NCBI GenBank assembly: GCA_018266795.1
Contig: JAFDZV010000019.1
Span: 152,901-216,900 of the forward strand
Source of the DNA: Bacteroidota bacterium
Lineage (GTDB): Bacteria; Bacteroidota; Ignavibacteria; OLB7
DNA: 64,000 nucleotides
Reading direction: 5' to 3'
A model generated the notes under the pieces. The model worked only from the letters and a program-made list of their open reading frames with translations, was not told the DNA's origin and made no database searches. Of this stretch, positions 53,007 through 61,380 are shown piece after piece. The translations under genes and the position numbers were made by a program. Within the stretch, counting starts at the first letter, position 1. The number at the start of each line of letters is the position of its first letter.

Positions 53007-53687
53007 TCAGTTCGCCAGCTGATCATCGAATCGATATCCCATTCCACGTACCGTATGGATCAGCGGCCTGCCATATCCCTTGTCAATCTTGTGCCGAAGA
53101 CAATGCATCAACGACTCGATCACGTTCGAACGGGGATCGAAGTTGATGTCCCATACATGTTCGCCGATTGCCTCGCGCGTAAGCACCTTTCCCTTGTTGA
53201 GAACAAAGTACTCCAACAGCGCAAACTCCTTTGCGGTAAGCATCACCGGACTGCCGCTCCGAACAACCGAACGGCGCGCGGTGTCGATTACGAGATCGCC
53301 CACCTGAATTTCAGATGTGCGGTGATCCGATGTGCGCCTGGTCAGCGACCTGATACGTGCCAGCAGCACGCCGAAGTCGAACGGCTTGGTGAGATAATCA
53401 TCCGCTCCCTGATCGAGGCCGTGAATCACATCGCCTGCCGATCCCAGCGCTGTCAGCATCAAAATCGGTGTGGTATTACCTTCAGAGCGTAACGCGCGGC
53501 TTACAGCCGTTCCTTCCATTTTCGGAAGCATCACGTCGAGCAAAATGAGGTCATAATCGTTCGTGGCAGCAAGCTCATATCCGGCAGCGCCATCATGCGC
53601 AACATCGACGCTGTAGTGCTGAGCCACGAGACCGCGCCTGACAACGTCCGCGATGTTGATATCGTCCTCGACAACAAGGATTCTCAT
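53007..53687 (-). CDS. OmpR-family response regulator
   Basis: 226 residues from the ATG at 53687; the open frame extends upstream but the domain starts here (RILVVEDDINIADVVRRGL). Receiver: acidic pocket EDD, phospho-Asp in LILLDVMLPKMEG (about residue 51), Thr in LMLTALGSAGD, Lys in YLTKPFDF. Winged-helix DNA-binding end: LTAKEFALLEYFVLNKGKVL and the C-terminal hairpin LIHTVRGMGYRFD. It should bind direct repeats when phosphorylated; targets unknown. First gene of the kinase operon. Confidence 0.95.
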   Translation of the reverse strand: MRILVVEDDINIADVVRRGLVAQHYSVDVAHDGAAGYELAATNDYDLILLDVMLPKMEGTAVSRALRSEGNTTPILMLTALGSAGDVIHGLDQGADDYLTKPFDFGVLLARIRSLTRRTSDHRTSEIQVGDLVIDTARRSVVRSGSPVMLTAKEFALLEYFVLNKGKVLTREAIGEHVWDINFDPRSNVIESLMHCLRHKIDKGYGRPLIHTVRGMGYRFDDQLAN

Positions 53688-53750
53688 GAGAATGAAGCAG
53701 TGTGCGAGGGAAGGACCGCGTTCGCCGCGGCTTTGTGCGCGGCAAACACC

Positions 53751-53781
53751 CAATAATAGGTTCTTGCCACGTCTCACGCAA
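53751..53781 (-). promoter_or_regulatory. Promoter of the response regulator / kinase operon
   Basis: Read leftwards: TTG (53781-53779), 20 bases, TATTATTG (53758-53751), one mismatch to TAnnTTTG, about 65 bases ahead of the ATG at 53687. Confidence 0.5.
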
Positions 53782-53869
53782 TAAGGGGCTCGCGAGAATT
53801 TTTTCCGGACATCGATAACGAACGCTCAGTGCGATACTGAATTTGTCGGCGTGGCGTGCAAGGCGGGTG

Positions 53870-53962
53870 CAAATAAAAGAACCGTACAGTTCACCCCTGA
53901 CTGTACGGTTCCGAAATGAAGGCCGAGAGTTGGTGTCCCGGCGTCTTCACAGGGGAATACTC
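53870..53962 (+). ncRNA. Structured element, copy A
   Basis: First of two copies of an element I cannot match to a known RNA family. Order: CAAATAAAA (53870-53878); helix 1, perfect 12 bp (53879-53890 with 53900-53911), loop TCACCCCTG; 10-base link; helix 2 (GCCGAGA 53922-53928 with TCCCGGC 53936-53942, one mismatch), loop GTTGGTG; then CAGGGGAATACTC (53950-53962). The helix-1 loop CCCCTG (53894-53899) is complementary over 6 bases to CAGGGG (53950-53955), so a pseudoknot is possible. No start codon follows at the place where copy B has one. Strand is not settled: read leftwards, helix 1 is followed by TTTTATTTG and would be an intrinsic terminator. Likeness to copy B continues to about 54012. 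Confidence 0.5.
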
Positions 53963-54212
53963 ACCTCGGGCCAACATTGTTCCCATTGTGTACGAAAAAA
54001 TATTTCCCCCTTCGGAGAAGCCGCCAGGACATATCGCAATCCGATCCATTGCCTCCGAACGCAGCTACCGATCTGCAGTTACAGTCGCCAGACGACGCCG
54101 TACGACTTCCATCCCCCAACAGCACTACGTACGACATGGATACCTGCACAGGAGAAACTGCAACCAGTTAGAGCTCTTCAACTCAAGTAGAGGTTTACAA
54201 TTTCCGGGACGA

Positions 54213-54304
54213 CAAATAAAAAGCCCATGCAGTTCACCCCTGACTGCATGAGCTCAATTGAACGCCGAGGGTTGGTGCCTCGGTCATTTCAGAAGGGAAT
54301 ACTC
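54213..54304 (+). ncRNA. Structured element, copy B, in front of the glycosyltransferase gene
   Basis: Second copy, 343 bases after the first. CAAATAAAA (54213-54221); helix 1 (54222-54233 with 54243-54254, one mismatch) with the same loop TCACCCCTG; 9-base link; helix 2 (GCCGAGG 54264-54270 with CCTCGGT 54278-54284) with the same loop GTTGGTG; then AGAAGGGAATACTC (54291-54304). Five base pairs of helix 1 differ from copy A on both sides and stay paired. AAGGG lies 8 bases before the ATG at 54306 and can serve as ribosome site; CCCT of the helix-1 loop can pair with its AGGG, so the fold could hide the start. Read leftwards the helix runs into TTTTTATTTG. Confidence 0.5.
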
Positions 54305-54305
54305 G

Positions 54306-55469
54306 ATGAGCGAACAGATTGTTCCCGATGCGATGAAAATCTTTGCCGGCACTCCGATCGCCGATCACGCTCATTGTTCCAATAGCCGCAGCGATTCGCC
54401 GGTAGCGCCGTGGGCGGAGCGCAAACGCACTATTCGATTCCGGTGGTTATCTTCGGCGATGCTCAAACCGCGACGCAATGCGAATGAGGCCATCCCGCCT
54501 CTCGAAACGACCGCTCCAGCTACCATCGCGCTGTTCCAGCCGGGCCGTCTCGGCGACATGATCCTGACCACTCCCCTGTTTCACGCACTGAAGGCGCAAT
54601 TCCCGGCAACGCACCTGACAGTGATCGCATCGGAGGCATCGGCGTCCATTCCATCCTCCCAGAACGTCGTGGACAGAGTCATCCCGGTTCCCGGGGGGCT
54701 GCTGCGCCAGATACCGTTCCTTGCCTCCACACTGCGGGCCACGACGTTCGACATCTATATCGATATCAAGGACCATCGCTCCACGACATCCCGTCTCGTC
54801 GCGGAAATCATTCACGCCCGGAGGCTGATCGGTCACAGAACCGCCATCGGATCGCACCCGGGAGGCGCGGAGTTGCCGGCGCCCGCTCCCCCCGGCCACT
54901 ACGTGGACAGCGCGCTTGCCCCCATGCAACTGCTTGCCCCGGGTTCCCGGTTCAACCGGCGCCCCATGCTCGATATTCCAACGGCAGCGTACCGTGCCGT
55001 CGATGAGCAGCTCGATCCAGGTGAACATGGCATGGCGGCAATCAACATCTCTGCGGGTGATCCCTCCCGCTACTGGAAGCCCGAAAAGTGGCGTGCTCTG
55101 ATACGGGAGCTAAGCCGCCAATTCAACGTTGTGGTGCTGGCTGCACCGAACGACAGAGGATTGGCCGATGAGATCTGCTCAACGCGGCGCACGGCGCGCA
55201 CGGTAAGAACGGACAGCATACTCGAGGCTGCAGCCGTTGTGGACCGGGCACGCGTGGTGATCAGTCCGGACACTTCGATCGTGCACATCGCGTCGGCGCG
55301 CAATCGCCCCTGTGTGGGACTCTATCCACCCGGCAACGAAAACGCCGCGAGATTCGCCCCGCTGTCCGATCGGCATCGCGTGCTGATGCCTGCACAGGAA
55401 GAGACTCTCGCGGCGATTCCCATGGAAGCCGTGTACGAAGCGGCGCTCGCGTTGACCGGCACCGCATGA
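54306..55469 (+). CDS. Family-9 glycosyltransferase (heptosyltransferase-like)
   Basis: 387 residues from the ATG at 54306 (AAGGG 8 bases upstream). The GT9 domain starts only near residue 70: IALFQPGRLGDMILTTPLFHAL, IDIKDHRSTTSRLVAEI, INISAGDPSRYWKPEKWRAL, and the donor region VVISPDTSIVHIASA with GLYPPGNEN. Such enzymes add heptose or similar sugars to lipid A-core or other surface glycans. The first 50-70 residues have no family likeness and are partly encoded by sequence related to copy A of the upstream element; an ATG at 54459 would remove 51 residues. So either the N-terminus is an added piece or translation begins later. Convergent with the DUF1573 gene, 9 bases apart. Confidence 0.85.
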   Translation: MSEQIVPDAMKIFAGTPIADHAHCSNSRSDSPVAPWAERKRTIRFRWLSSAMLKPRRNANEAIPPLETTAPATIALFQPGRLGDMILTTPLFHALKAQFPATHLTVIASEASASIPSSQNVVDRVIPVPGGLLRQIPFLASTLRATTFDIYIDIKDHRSTTSRLVAEIIHARRLIGHRTAIGSHPGGAELPAPAPPGHYVDSALAPMQLLAPGSRFNRRPMLDIPTAAYRAVDEQLDPGEHGMAAINISAGDPSRYWKPEKWRALIRELSRQFNVVVLAAPNDRGLADEICSTRRTARTVRTDSILEAAAVVDRARVVISPDTSIVHIASARNRPCVGLYPPGNENAARFAPLSDRHRVLMPAQEETLAAIPMEAVYEAALALTGTA

Positions 55470-55478
55470 TGCATTGGC

Positions 55479-56246
55479 CTACCGTTGCTCCCGCACGGTG
55501 CACGTGATCATGGCTTTCAATATCGGAGAGTTCTTGCTGTCGGTGTTGAAGATCACTTCGGCGGATGTGGTACCGGCCTTTATCGGCTTCACATGGGCCG
55601 TCACCTTCATGCTGTCGCCCGGGGCGAGTTCCTTCGGCGCCGTCTGGTCGAACCAGACCACCATCTCGGGCGCATTCTGCATGAACGGCGCATCAACCTT
55701 CACCGGCTTGTCGCCGATGTTGCGCACGGTAATCGTGGTTGCACGTTCAACACCCGGCTTGGCACTGTCTACCACGGGAAAGAAGTCCGGATAGAGTTCC
55801 ATCTCACGCACCACGAAGGCCGTAAGCGGAACGTCGATACGAGGCCGGGCGGAGTCGTTGGTAGTGATGGAAATGGACTTGTGCAGATCACCCTTGCGGT
55901 TCAATGCATCCAGCGAAATCTTGACAACGCCGGTATCGCCGGGGCCAAGGTTCTTCTTGTCCAGAGGGGCGGTTGTACAACCGCAACTTGGGTGAACGTC
56001 GGCAATGCGAAGCGTGTCGCCGCCAACGTTTACAATCTTCAGCTCGCGCTGCAGGGTCCCCGGCGAAACGCGCCCCCAACTGACGCTGTCGCCACCAACA
56101 ATCATGATCTTCGGCTTTCCAGATGCTCCGGCCGTCGACGGAGACTTCATGCCATTGCAGCCGGCCGCCGCCAACGACACCACGAGAAGACCGTGAAGCG
56201 CCACGGAGCGCACGATTGGAGCGGAGAGCGTTTGCCAGATGTTCAT
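55479..56246 (-). CDS. DUF1573 lipoprotein
   Basis: 255 residues from the ATG at 56246. Signal peptide with lipobox AAAGC, Cys30. The DUF1573 domain follows (SWGRVSPGTLQRELKIVNVG, then HPSCGCTTAPLDKKNLGPGD): the SCGCT word is its hallmark. A second Ig-like repeat (ATTITVRNIGDKPVKV) fills the C-terminal half. DUF1573 proteins are Bacteroidota periplasmic or surface proteins of unknown role. It lies 99 bases downstream of the PorE-like gene on the same strand. Confidence 0.88.
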   Translation of the reverse strand: MNIWQTLSAPIVRSVALHGLLVVSLAAAGCNGMKSPSTAGASGKPKIMIVGGDSVSWGRVSPGTLQRELKIVNVGGDTLRIADVHPSCGCTTAPLDKKNLGPGDTGVVKISLDALNRKGDLHKSISITTNDSARPRIDVPLTAFVVREMELYPDFFPVVDSAKPGVERATTITVRNIGDKPVKVDAPFMQNAPEMVVWFDQTAPKELAPGDSMKVTAHVKPIKAGTTSAEVIFNTDSKNSPILKAMITCTVREQR

Positions 56247-56345
56247 GTCGTGTGCAGTACGTAATGAGGATAAGGACACATCGCATCTCGACTGCTCGAC
56301 GATGTGATTGTGCCCGGGATGAGAATAGTAATCGTGTGCTCCCGA

Positions 56346-57896
56346 TTAACGGGCTACGAACGTGATCACAACCCGCCGATTCCTTCGGCGCCCGGCTTCG
56401 GTGGCATTGCTTTCGATCGGCTGCGATTCACCGTAGCCGCGGGTTGAAATCTGATCGGTGGGAACACCCAGCTTCCTGAGATATGCGGCAACAGCCTCGG
56501 CCCTCCGTTCGGACAGAGCCTGATTGGCAGTCTCATCCCCGACGTCGTCGGTATGCCCGGCAACCTCCGCCTGCACGGAGCCATCGGCCTTCAACTTCGA
56601 GGCGACTCGTTCCAGCACCCTGCTGGCCGTGCCGCTCACCTGTATGCTTCCGGTAACGAACTCGATGGGACCGATCGGCTCGTCGGCAACAGGCTCGGCC
56701 GGCTTGGGGCCGGGCTTGAGATAGAAGTCGTGCGTTGTTTCCTGGTAGGTCGTAGTCTTCGACAGATCAACAGATGTATGATCGGGCTTGTATCCGTCCG
56801 ATGTGGCTGCGAAGGAATATTTCGCTCCTGCAGGAAGCGTGACTCGATATGCACCGGTTGCCGGATCGGTTCGCGCAGTACCGCCGCGGCCACCGGGGCC
56901 GCTTCCTTCGTAGGTGATCGATGCATCCAGCGGTTTCTTGGTTGCGGCATCGTAGACGTGCCCGGAGAGAAGCACCACCGGATGCGGACGCATCCGCTCC
57001 GGAAGCAGCACGCGGAAGATATCAGCCTCACCGAACGAATTCTTCGCCGAAACCAGATAGGCATAGTCACCGGAAGCCGGGATCGTGAAGAATCCGTCCC
57101 ACGCCTCGCTGTTGATCGGCGGCCCGAGATTCTCCGGCGCAGACCAGTGCTGCCATGTGGAATCGAGCCGGCGCGTCACGAAGATGTCGCTGCTGCCGTA
57201 ACCGCCGCGGCCATCGGAGGCGAAGTAGAGTGTTACGCCGTCGGCGGCGAGGAACGGCGTGCGATCGGCGCCACGGGTGTTCACGTCGGGTCCCAGATTC
57301 AACGGTTCACTCCACTCACCGTTGGATCGGAGAAAACTTACGTACAGGTCCAGATCGCCATGCGTATCGTTCCGGTCCACTGCCATCAGCAGAGTCTTGC
57401 CGTCGTTGCCGAGATAGTAGTTCGCCGAGAGGGCGCGGCTGTAGTAGTTCCGGATGTTGAGCTTCTGCGGCTTCCCCCAGCCGTCGCGGGTACGATGAAC
57501 GATCGATACCCCCGGCCCCATGGTTCCATCGGGATTGTAGACATTGCCGAGAAGCAACGTGTTTCCGTCCGGCGTGACGGTGCTGACGAAGTTGTGGTCG
57601 AAGTTGTTCAGCGGCGTTCCGATATTCTTCGCGGGCGACCATGTGCCGTCGTTCTGCAGCGTCGAGTACCAGATGTCGTCGTTGCCGATGTTGTCGGGAT
57701 GATCGGTTCGATCGAAGTAGAGCGTCTTGCCGTCCGGCGATATCACCGGGCCGACGTCGTTGTACGCCGAGTTGATATTACGTCCCAGATTCTCGAGAAG
57801 CATGCTGTCTGCAGGCTGGGCCATGCCGTGAGAGGGCAGCAGTAGCAGCAATGCAAACGCCGATGCAAGGATGCGAGGGAGCGAGATGAACTTCAT
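56346..57896 (-). CDS. PorE-like outer-membrane protein: PD40 propeller, Ig-like domain, OmpA domain
   Basis: 516 residues. Signal peptide ends at PSHGMAQ. Residues ~40-300: PD40 repeats (VGPVISPDGKTLYFDRTDH, TVTPDGNTLLLGN, LAADGVTLYFASDGRGGYGS). Residues ~310-390: carboxypeptidase-regulatory-like domain (LSGHVYDAATKKPLDASITY). Residues ~400-516: OmpA domain with EVAGHTDDVGDETANQALS, ERRAEAVAAYLRKLGV and GRRRNRRVVITF, carrying the Asp and Arg that hold peptidoglycan. PorE of the type IX secretion system has this order with an N-terminal TPR region; here the TPR part is missing, so it is related to PorE rather than surely its equivalent. Confidence 0.88.
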   Translation of the reverse strand: MKFISLPRILASAFALLLLLPSHGMAQPADSMLLENLGRNINSAYNDVGPVISPDGKTLYFDRTDHPDNIGNDDIWYSTLQNDGTWSPAKNIGTPLNNFDHNFVSTVTPDGNTLLLGNVYNPDGTMGPGVSIVHRTRDGWGKPQKLNIRNYYSRALSANYYLGNDGKTLLMAVDRNDTHGDLDLYVSFLRSNGEWSEPLNLGPDVNTRGADRTPFLAADGVTLYFASDGRGGYGSSDIFVTRRLDSTWQHWSAPENLGPPINSEAWDGFFTIPASGDYAYLVSAKNSFGEADIFRVLLPERMRPHPVVLLSGHVYDAATKKPLDASITYEGSGPGGRGGTARTDPATGAYRVTLPAGAKYSFAATSDGYKPDHTSVDLSKTTTYQETTHDFYLKPGPKPAEPVADEPIGPIEFVTGSIQVSGTASRVLERVASKLKADGSVQAEVAGHTDDVGDETANQALSERRAEAVAAYLRKLGVPTDQISTRGYGESQPIESNATEAGRRRNRRVVITFVAR

Positions 57897-58008
57897 GATA
57901 TCAGATTGGATCCGGTTCGGCTGACTGTTCGGACGCCCTGCTCGGTTCGTCCGATGCCGGCCGGCATGTTATAGACGTACCGATCGACGATGGGACACCG
58001 CCGATTTA

Positions 58009-58040
58009 TCAAAATACGTGTGCGCAGGGCGGTTTTCAAA
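58009..58040 (-). promoter_or_regulatory. Promoter of the PorE-like gene
   Basis: Read leftwards: TTTG (58040-58037), 20 bases, TATTTTGA (58016-58009), about 110 bases ahead of the ATG at 57896. Confidence 0.45.
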
Positions 58041-58159
58041 GGGTGCAGCACGTCCCCCCATAGCGGCACGCGCGCGATGAACTCTTCACTACCACGACGG
58101 ACGCTTCCGCGAACACGCCGGCGCAGGTGCTCCGGGGGCCATGGGCCTGAACCTGCCGG

Positions 58160-61006
58160 CTATCGCAGAATCGTCATGCTCCGTGTAAGCGAACGCCCCC
58201 CCGCCTCGAGACGGCAGTAATAGGTTCCGGCCGGCAACATTGCATATCGGTAATCTGCAAGATCGAAGAATGCACTGTGTGCCCCGGCCGGCATCGCCTC
58301 ATCAACCAGTTCCCCAACAGCATGCCCGGCCAGATCGAAGAGTACCAGCCGGACCTGCTGCAACGCGGCCCCCGGCATCGGTGCCAGGGTGAAATCGATG
58401 CGGGCAGCCGTCGATACAGGATTGGGAACCGGCGCCATGAGCGTGAGCCCGTTCCGGCTGGATGCTGGCCCATCTACGGCAAGCGGGGCAATTGTTGTCG
58501 TGAACATCCCGCTTCCGTGGGTTGCAACCGCAACAAACCCATCGCTCTGCCGGGCATCGATCATATCCACAACCGTGTTTCCGATCGTCTCCGCTCCCTC
58601 GAGCGACCAGACCGTGGAGGTGCCGTTCAAGACCGTGGTTGAATAGAGTCCCGTGCTGGTTCCAACAAGGTAGACCGTTCCCCCGACGCGATGAAGGAAC
58701 GTGAACCAACGGCACGACGGGCCGGGGCCGGTGCCGGAAGCGTTCGCCTCCAGGTTGCCGCCGATTGCGTTCCAGCTGCCCCCGCCATCGGTTGTGAGAA
58801 AGAGACTCTGCACGAGATAGTTCGAGAAGACCACGACCGCTCGGTTTCCATCCATCGGATCCACTGCGATGCAGTTCACATAGGCAGGCCCCTTTGGAAA
58901 TCCGGCCGCCGTGATGTTGACAGGAAGCGGATCACCCGTGTCGGCGCCGTCGATGCGGTAAACGCGCCCGCTGTCGGTACCGAAGTACAGTCTGTGCGAC
59001 GGTAACGATTGCGACGCACCAACGGCGGTAATGTGCCCGGTCGGCGAAATCGCCGTCTGTGTATAGGCGAACCAGTTCGTGGTTGCCCGATCGGTCGACA
59101 GAAGCGGGATCTGCGTGAGATCGCTGTTCCGGAACAACTGGTTGCCAGCCGGGAAGTACATGATGCGATTGTCCGACGGATCCAGCACGAACGGGTTGAC
59201 GAAGAGGTTGTTGGATTCGCCCGCAGGGTCCACACGCGTATAGGTGCTGAGCGTACCGTCTCCATTGACGAGCACCCGATAGACCTTCCCTTCCTGCTTC
59301 GAGACATAGTAGGAGGTGCCACTGTCCGCAATTGCGCAGATCGATCCGTCCCCACTCCCGAGCCAGTTCCAGGGTGTCGTTGCTGAGACGCTCTTCGTCC
59401 CCCATGTCCCATTGTCCTGAAGCCCACCAACCAGCGATTGATCGCCCTGAGTTGCGTGGTCGATCGCCACCGAGTAGAACTGCGTGGTCAGATAGCCATT
59501 GTTGAGCGATGTCCATGCAACATCCCCGGCAAGAATGTTGCCGGTGCGATGCACGCCGCCATCGCTCGCCGTGTATGCCACGTTGGGGTTGGTCCTGGAG
59601 AAGAGAAGCCAGTGCTGATCCGGATGATGATTGGGATATTCAAGCTGGAGACGAACCGTACTATCGATGGGAACATCCCGGTATCCGCCGATCCACGCGG
59701 TGCTCGTACTGCTCGCGAAACCGTCGGTTGAGCGGTAGAGATTGGTTCCGCCAACGAAGACGCTGTTCTCGTCGGCAGGGTATACCACACAGTGCAGATC
59801 GTAGGAACTTTGCGGATTGAAATCACCGAACGATCCACCGAACGATGGAAGGTTGGCGGATCGATCCTCCCACGTCCCCCCGGTCCCGGTTCCATTGCCG
59901 CTCACGAAGGTATACTTCCACAGTGATGTATAGTTGGCCGTTCCCTTGAAGTCGTGCCCGAGATGCCCCGTTCCAGGCGTCTCGCCGAGGAAGTAGGCAA
60001 CGTTGGGGTTGGACTGCGACACGCCGATCACGATGCGGTTGTACTTCGCCGGAAATGCCGCCGGTGTGATGCTGACCCAGGTCTCGCCATAATCCCCGGT
60101 GCGCCAGATCCCTCGTTTCTGTCCGTCGCTGCTCATGGTGGCGTATGCAACACCGCTGCCGGCAACGGCAATATCCGTGTAGACGGAGTTGGCGGTACTC
60201 CCCACAAGCTTGTTGCGCCAGGTGGTGCCGCCGTCGGTGGAGATCGTGATGGCACCGTAGGTTGCCATGTAGACGCGGTCGTGCGCGGAATCGGATGGAT
60301 CGGTTGCGATACGCCAGACGTAGTCGTTGTAGGAGTCGAACGTCTGCGGCGTATGGCTGGCAAGCAACGACTTCCATGTAAGGCCACCGTCGGTGGACTT
60401 GAAGATGCCATCGCCGCTGAAGTAGGCTCCGCCGGCCGAAGCACTTCCTCCCACGATTTCACCGGTCCCGTAATACCAGACATTCCCCTTTCCCGGGCGT
60501 ACATCCTGAGCGATACAGGTAACGCTGGAGATCGCGGCGTGCGGCGTTACGCGCGTCCATGATGCGCCTGCGTTGGTGGAGCGCCACATGCCGCCGGACG
60601 CACCGCCGGCGAACATCGTATCCTCACCCCGAACATCGAGCGCAAGCGCTCGCGTGCGCCCGCCAACATTGAACGGGCCACGCAACGTCCAGCCGTAGTC
60701 CAGTACACCGGCTCCCTTTCCGAAGAACGACTCATGATCCGGCAGCGACCCGGCATAGGCAAGCTCGGCGGCACGAATGCCGCGTGGAACAAGCCCTGTG
60801 GCCGGATCGCACATACGTGCACGCTCCCACTCTCCGCGTGCCGCGGGATCGTCATCATCCCCGCCGACATCGTCAAGTGGAACATCCCGGACTTCGTTGT
60901 GAACGTCACGCGGAGCTACGGTGTGCACGTTCGCGGGTGCAAGCAATCCAAACATTGCTATCGCGGCAATGCACGGCACGGTAAGGAGAAGAAGTCTGCG
61001 ACTCAT
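58160..61006 (-). CDS. T9SS-secreted sortilin/BNR-type propeller protein
   Basis: 948 residues from the ATG at 61006. Signal segment LLLLTVPCIAAIAMFGLLAPA. An acidic stretch (VPLDDVGGDDDDPAA) follows, then WTLRGPFNVGGRTRALALD, the usual opening of Bacteroidota VPS10-like double propellers. Asp-boxes: STNAGASWT, STDGGLTWK, STDGGTTWR, TGDYGETW, TTDGGGSW. The C-terminal type IX sorting domain is clear (LMAPVPNPVSTAARIDF, LVLFDLAGHAVGELV, LPAGTYYCRLEAGG, ending SMTILR). Enzyme relatives include xyloglucanases, but no catalytic Asp pair can be assigned. Surface or released protein, ligand unknown. Confidence 0.9.
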   Translation of the reverse strand: MSRRLLLLTVPCIAAIAMFGLLAPANVHTVAPRDVHNEVRDVPLDDVGGDDDDPAARGEWERARMCDPATGLVPRGIRAAELAYAGSLPDHESFFGKGAGVLDYGWTLRGPFNVGGRTRALALDVRGEDTMFAGGASGGMWRSTNAGASWTRVTPHAAISSVTCIAQDVRPGKGNVWYYGTGEIVGGSASAGGAYFSGDGIFKSTDGGLTWKSLLASHTPQTFDSYNDYVWRIATDPSDSAHDRVYMATYGAITISTDGGTTWRNKLVGSTANSVYTDIAVAGSGVAYATMSSDGQKRGIWRTGDYGETWVSITPAAFPAKYNRIVIGVSQSNPNVAYFLGETPGTGHLGHDFKGTANYTSLWKYTFVSGNGTGTGGTWEDRSANLPSFGGSFGDFNPQSSYDLHCVVYPADENSVFVGGTNLYRSTDGFASSTSTAWIGGYRDVPIDSTVRLQLEYPNHHPDQHWLLFSRTNPNVAYTASDGGVHRTGNILAGDVAWTSLNNGYLTTQFYSVAIDHATQGDQSLVGGLQDNGTWGTKSVSATTPWNWLGSGDGSICAIADSGTSYYVSKQEGKVYRVLVNGDGTLSTYTRVDPAGESNNLFVNPFVLDPSDNRIMYFPAGNQLFRNSDLTQIPLLSTDRATTNWFAYTQTAISPTGHITAVGASQSLPSHRLYFGTDSGRVYRIDGADTGDPLPVNITAAGFPKGPAYVNCIAVDPMDGNRAVVVFSNYLVQSLFLTTDGGGSWNAIGGNLEANASGTGPGPSCRWFTFLHRVGGTVYLVGTSTGLYSTTVLNGTSTVWSLEGAETIGNTVVDMIDARQSDGFVAVATHGSGMFTTTIAPLAVDGPASSRNGLTLMAPVPNPVSTAARIDFTLAPMPGAALQQVRLVLFDLAGHAVGELVDEAMPAGAHSAFFDLADYRYAMLPAGTYYCRLEAGGRSLTRSMTILR

Positions 61007-61380
61007 GGGCAATGCAGGCCTGTTGTCGGTACGTGAGACGTCTCGGCACGGCATCGTTCACCGTGACCACGAAGATACACAACGCTACGGACGCGAACGG
61101 CATGGCGACCGGCACTCGTGCATCCCGGCTGCAGCGGCCGGATGGAAGTATCAGTGGCGAACATCCCGGTGTTGAGCATCCCGGCACAACAGAGGCCCGG
61201 GACTATGCTGGGTGCGTGCGGACGCGGCACGACAATCGGAGCTCGATGCCATTCGTCACACGAAAGCGATTTCCGCGGTTCAGGGCAACGGCTCTATCTT
61301 GTATTCCGTGCGAGACATGCGGATCCGCCTGCCGAGCCTCCGCGGGCAGACCATTCATCTTCAGACAACAAACCGCAATC
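61007..61380. other. Divergent spacer with leftward -7 element
   Basis: 374 bases, no gene. A leftward TATCTTCG (61077-61070) about 65 bases before the T9SS start is the same word as in the promoter at 28707-28714. A rightward TATCTTGT (61291-61298) could serve the gene at 61381. Neither has a clean TTG at 19-21 bases. Confidence 0.4.

Noticed and set aside
53879-53911. Helix GAACCGTAC...GTACGGTTC taken as a group II intron domain V
   Set aside because: The ending GTACGGTTC resembles domain V, but the loop, bulge and catalytic triad are absent, no reverse transcriptase is near, and copy B has lost the likeness.
53870-54304. Integron attC sites
   Set aside because: No RYYYAAC/GTTRRRY core pair and no integrase; the paired arms are simple hairpins.
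53870-54350. Template/variable repeat of a diversity-generating retroelement
   Set aside because: Differences between the copies are not confined to adenines, and no reverse transcriptase gene is present.
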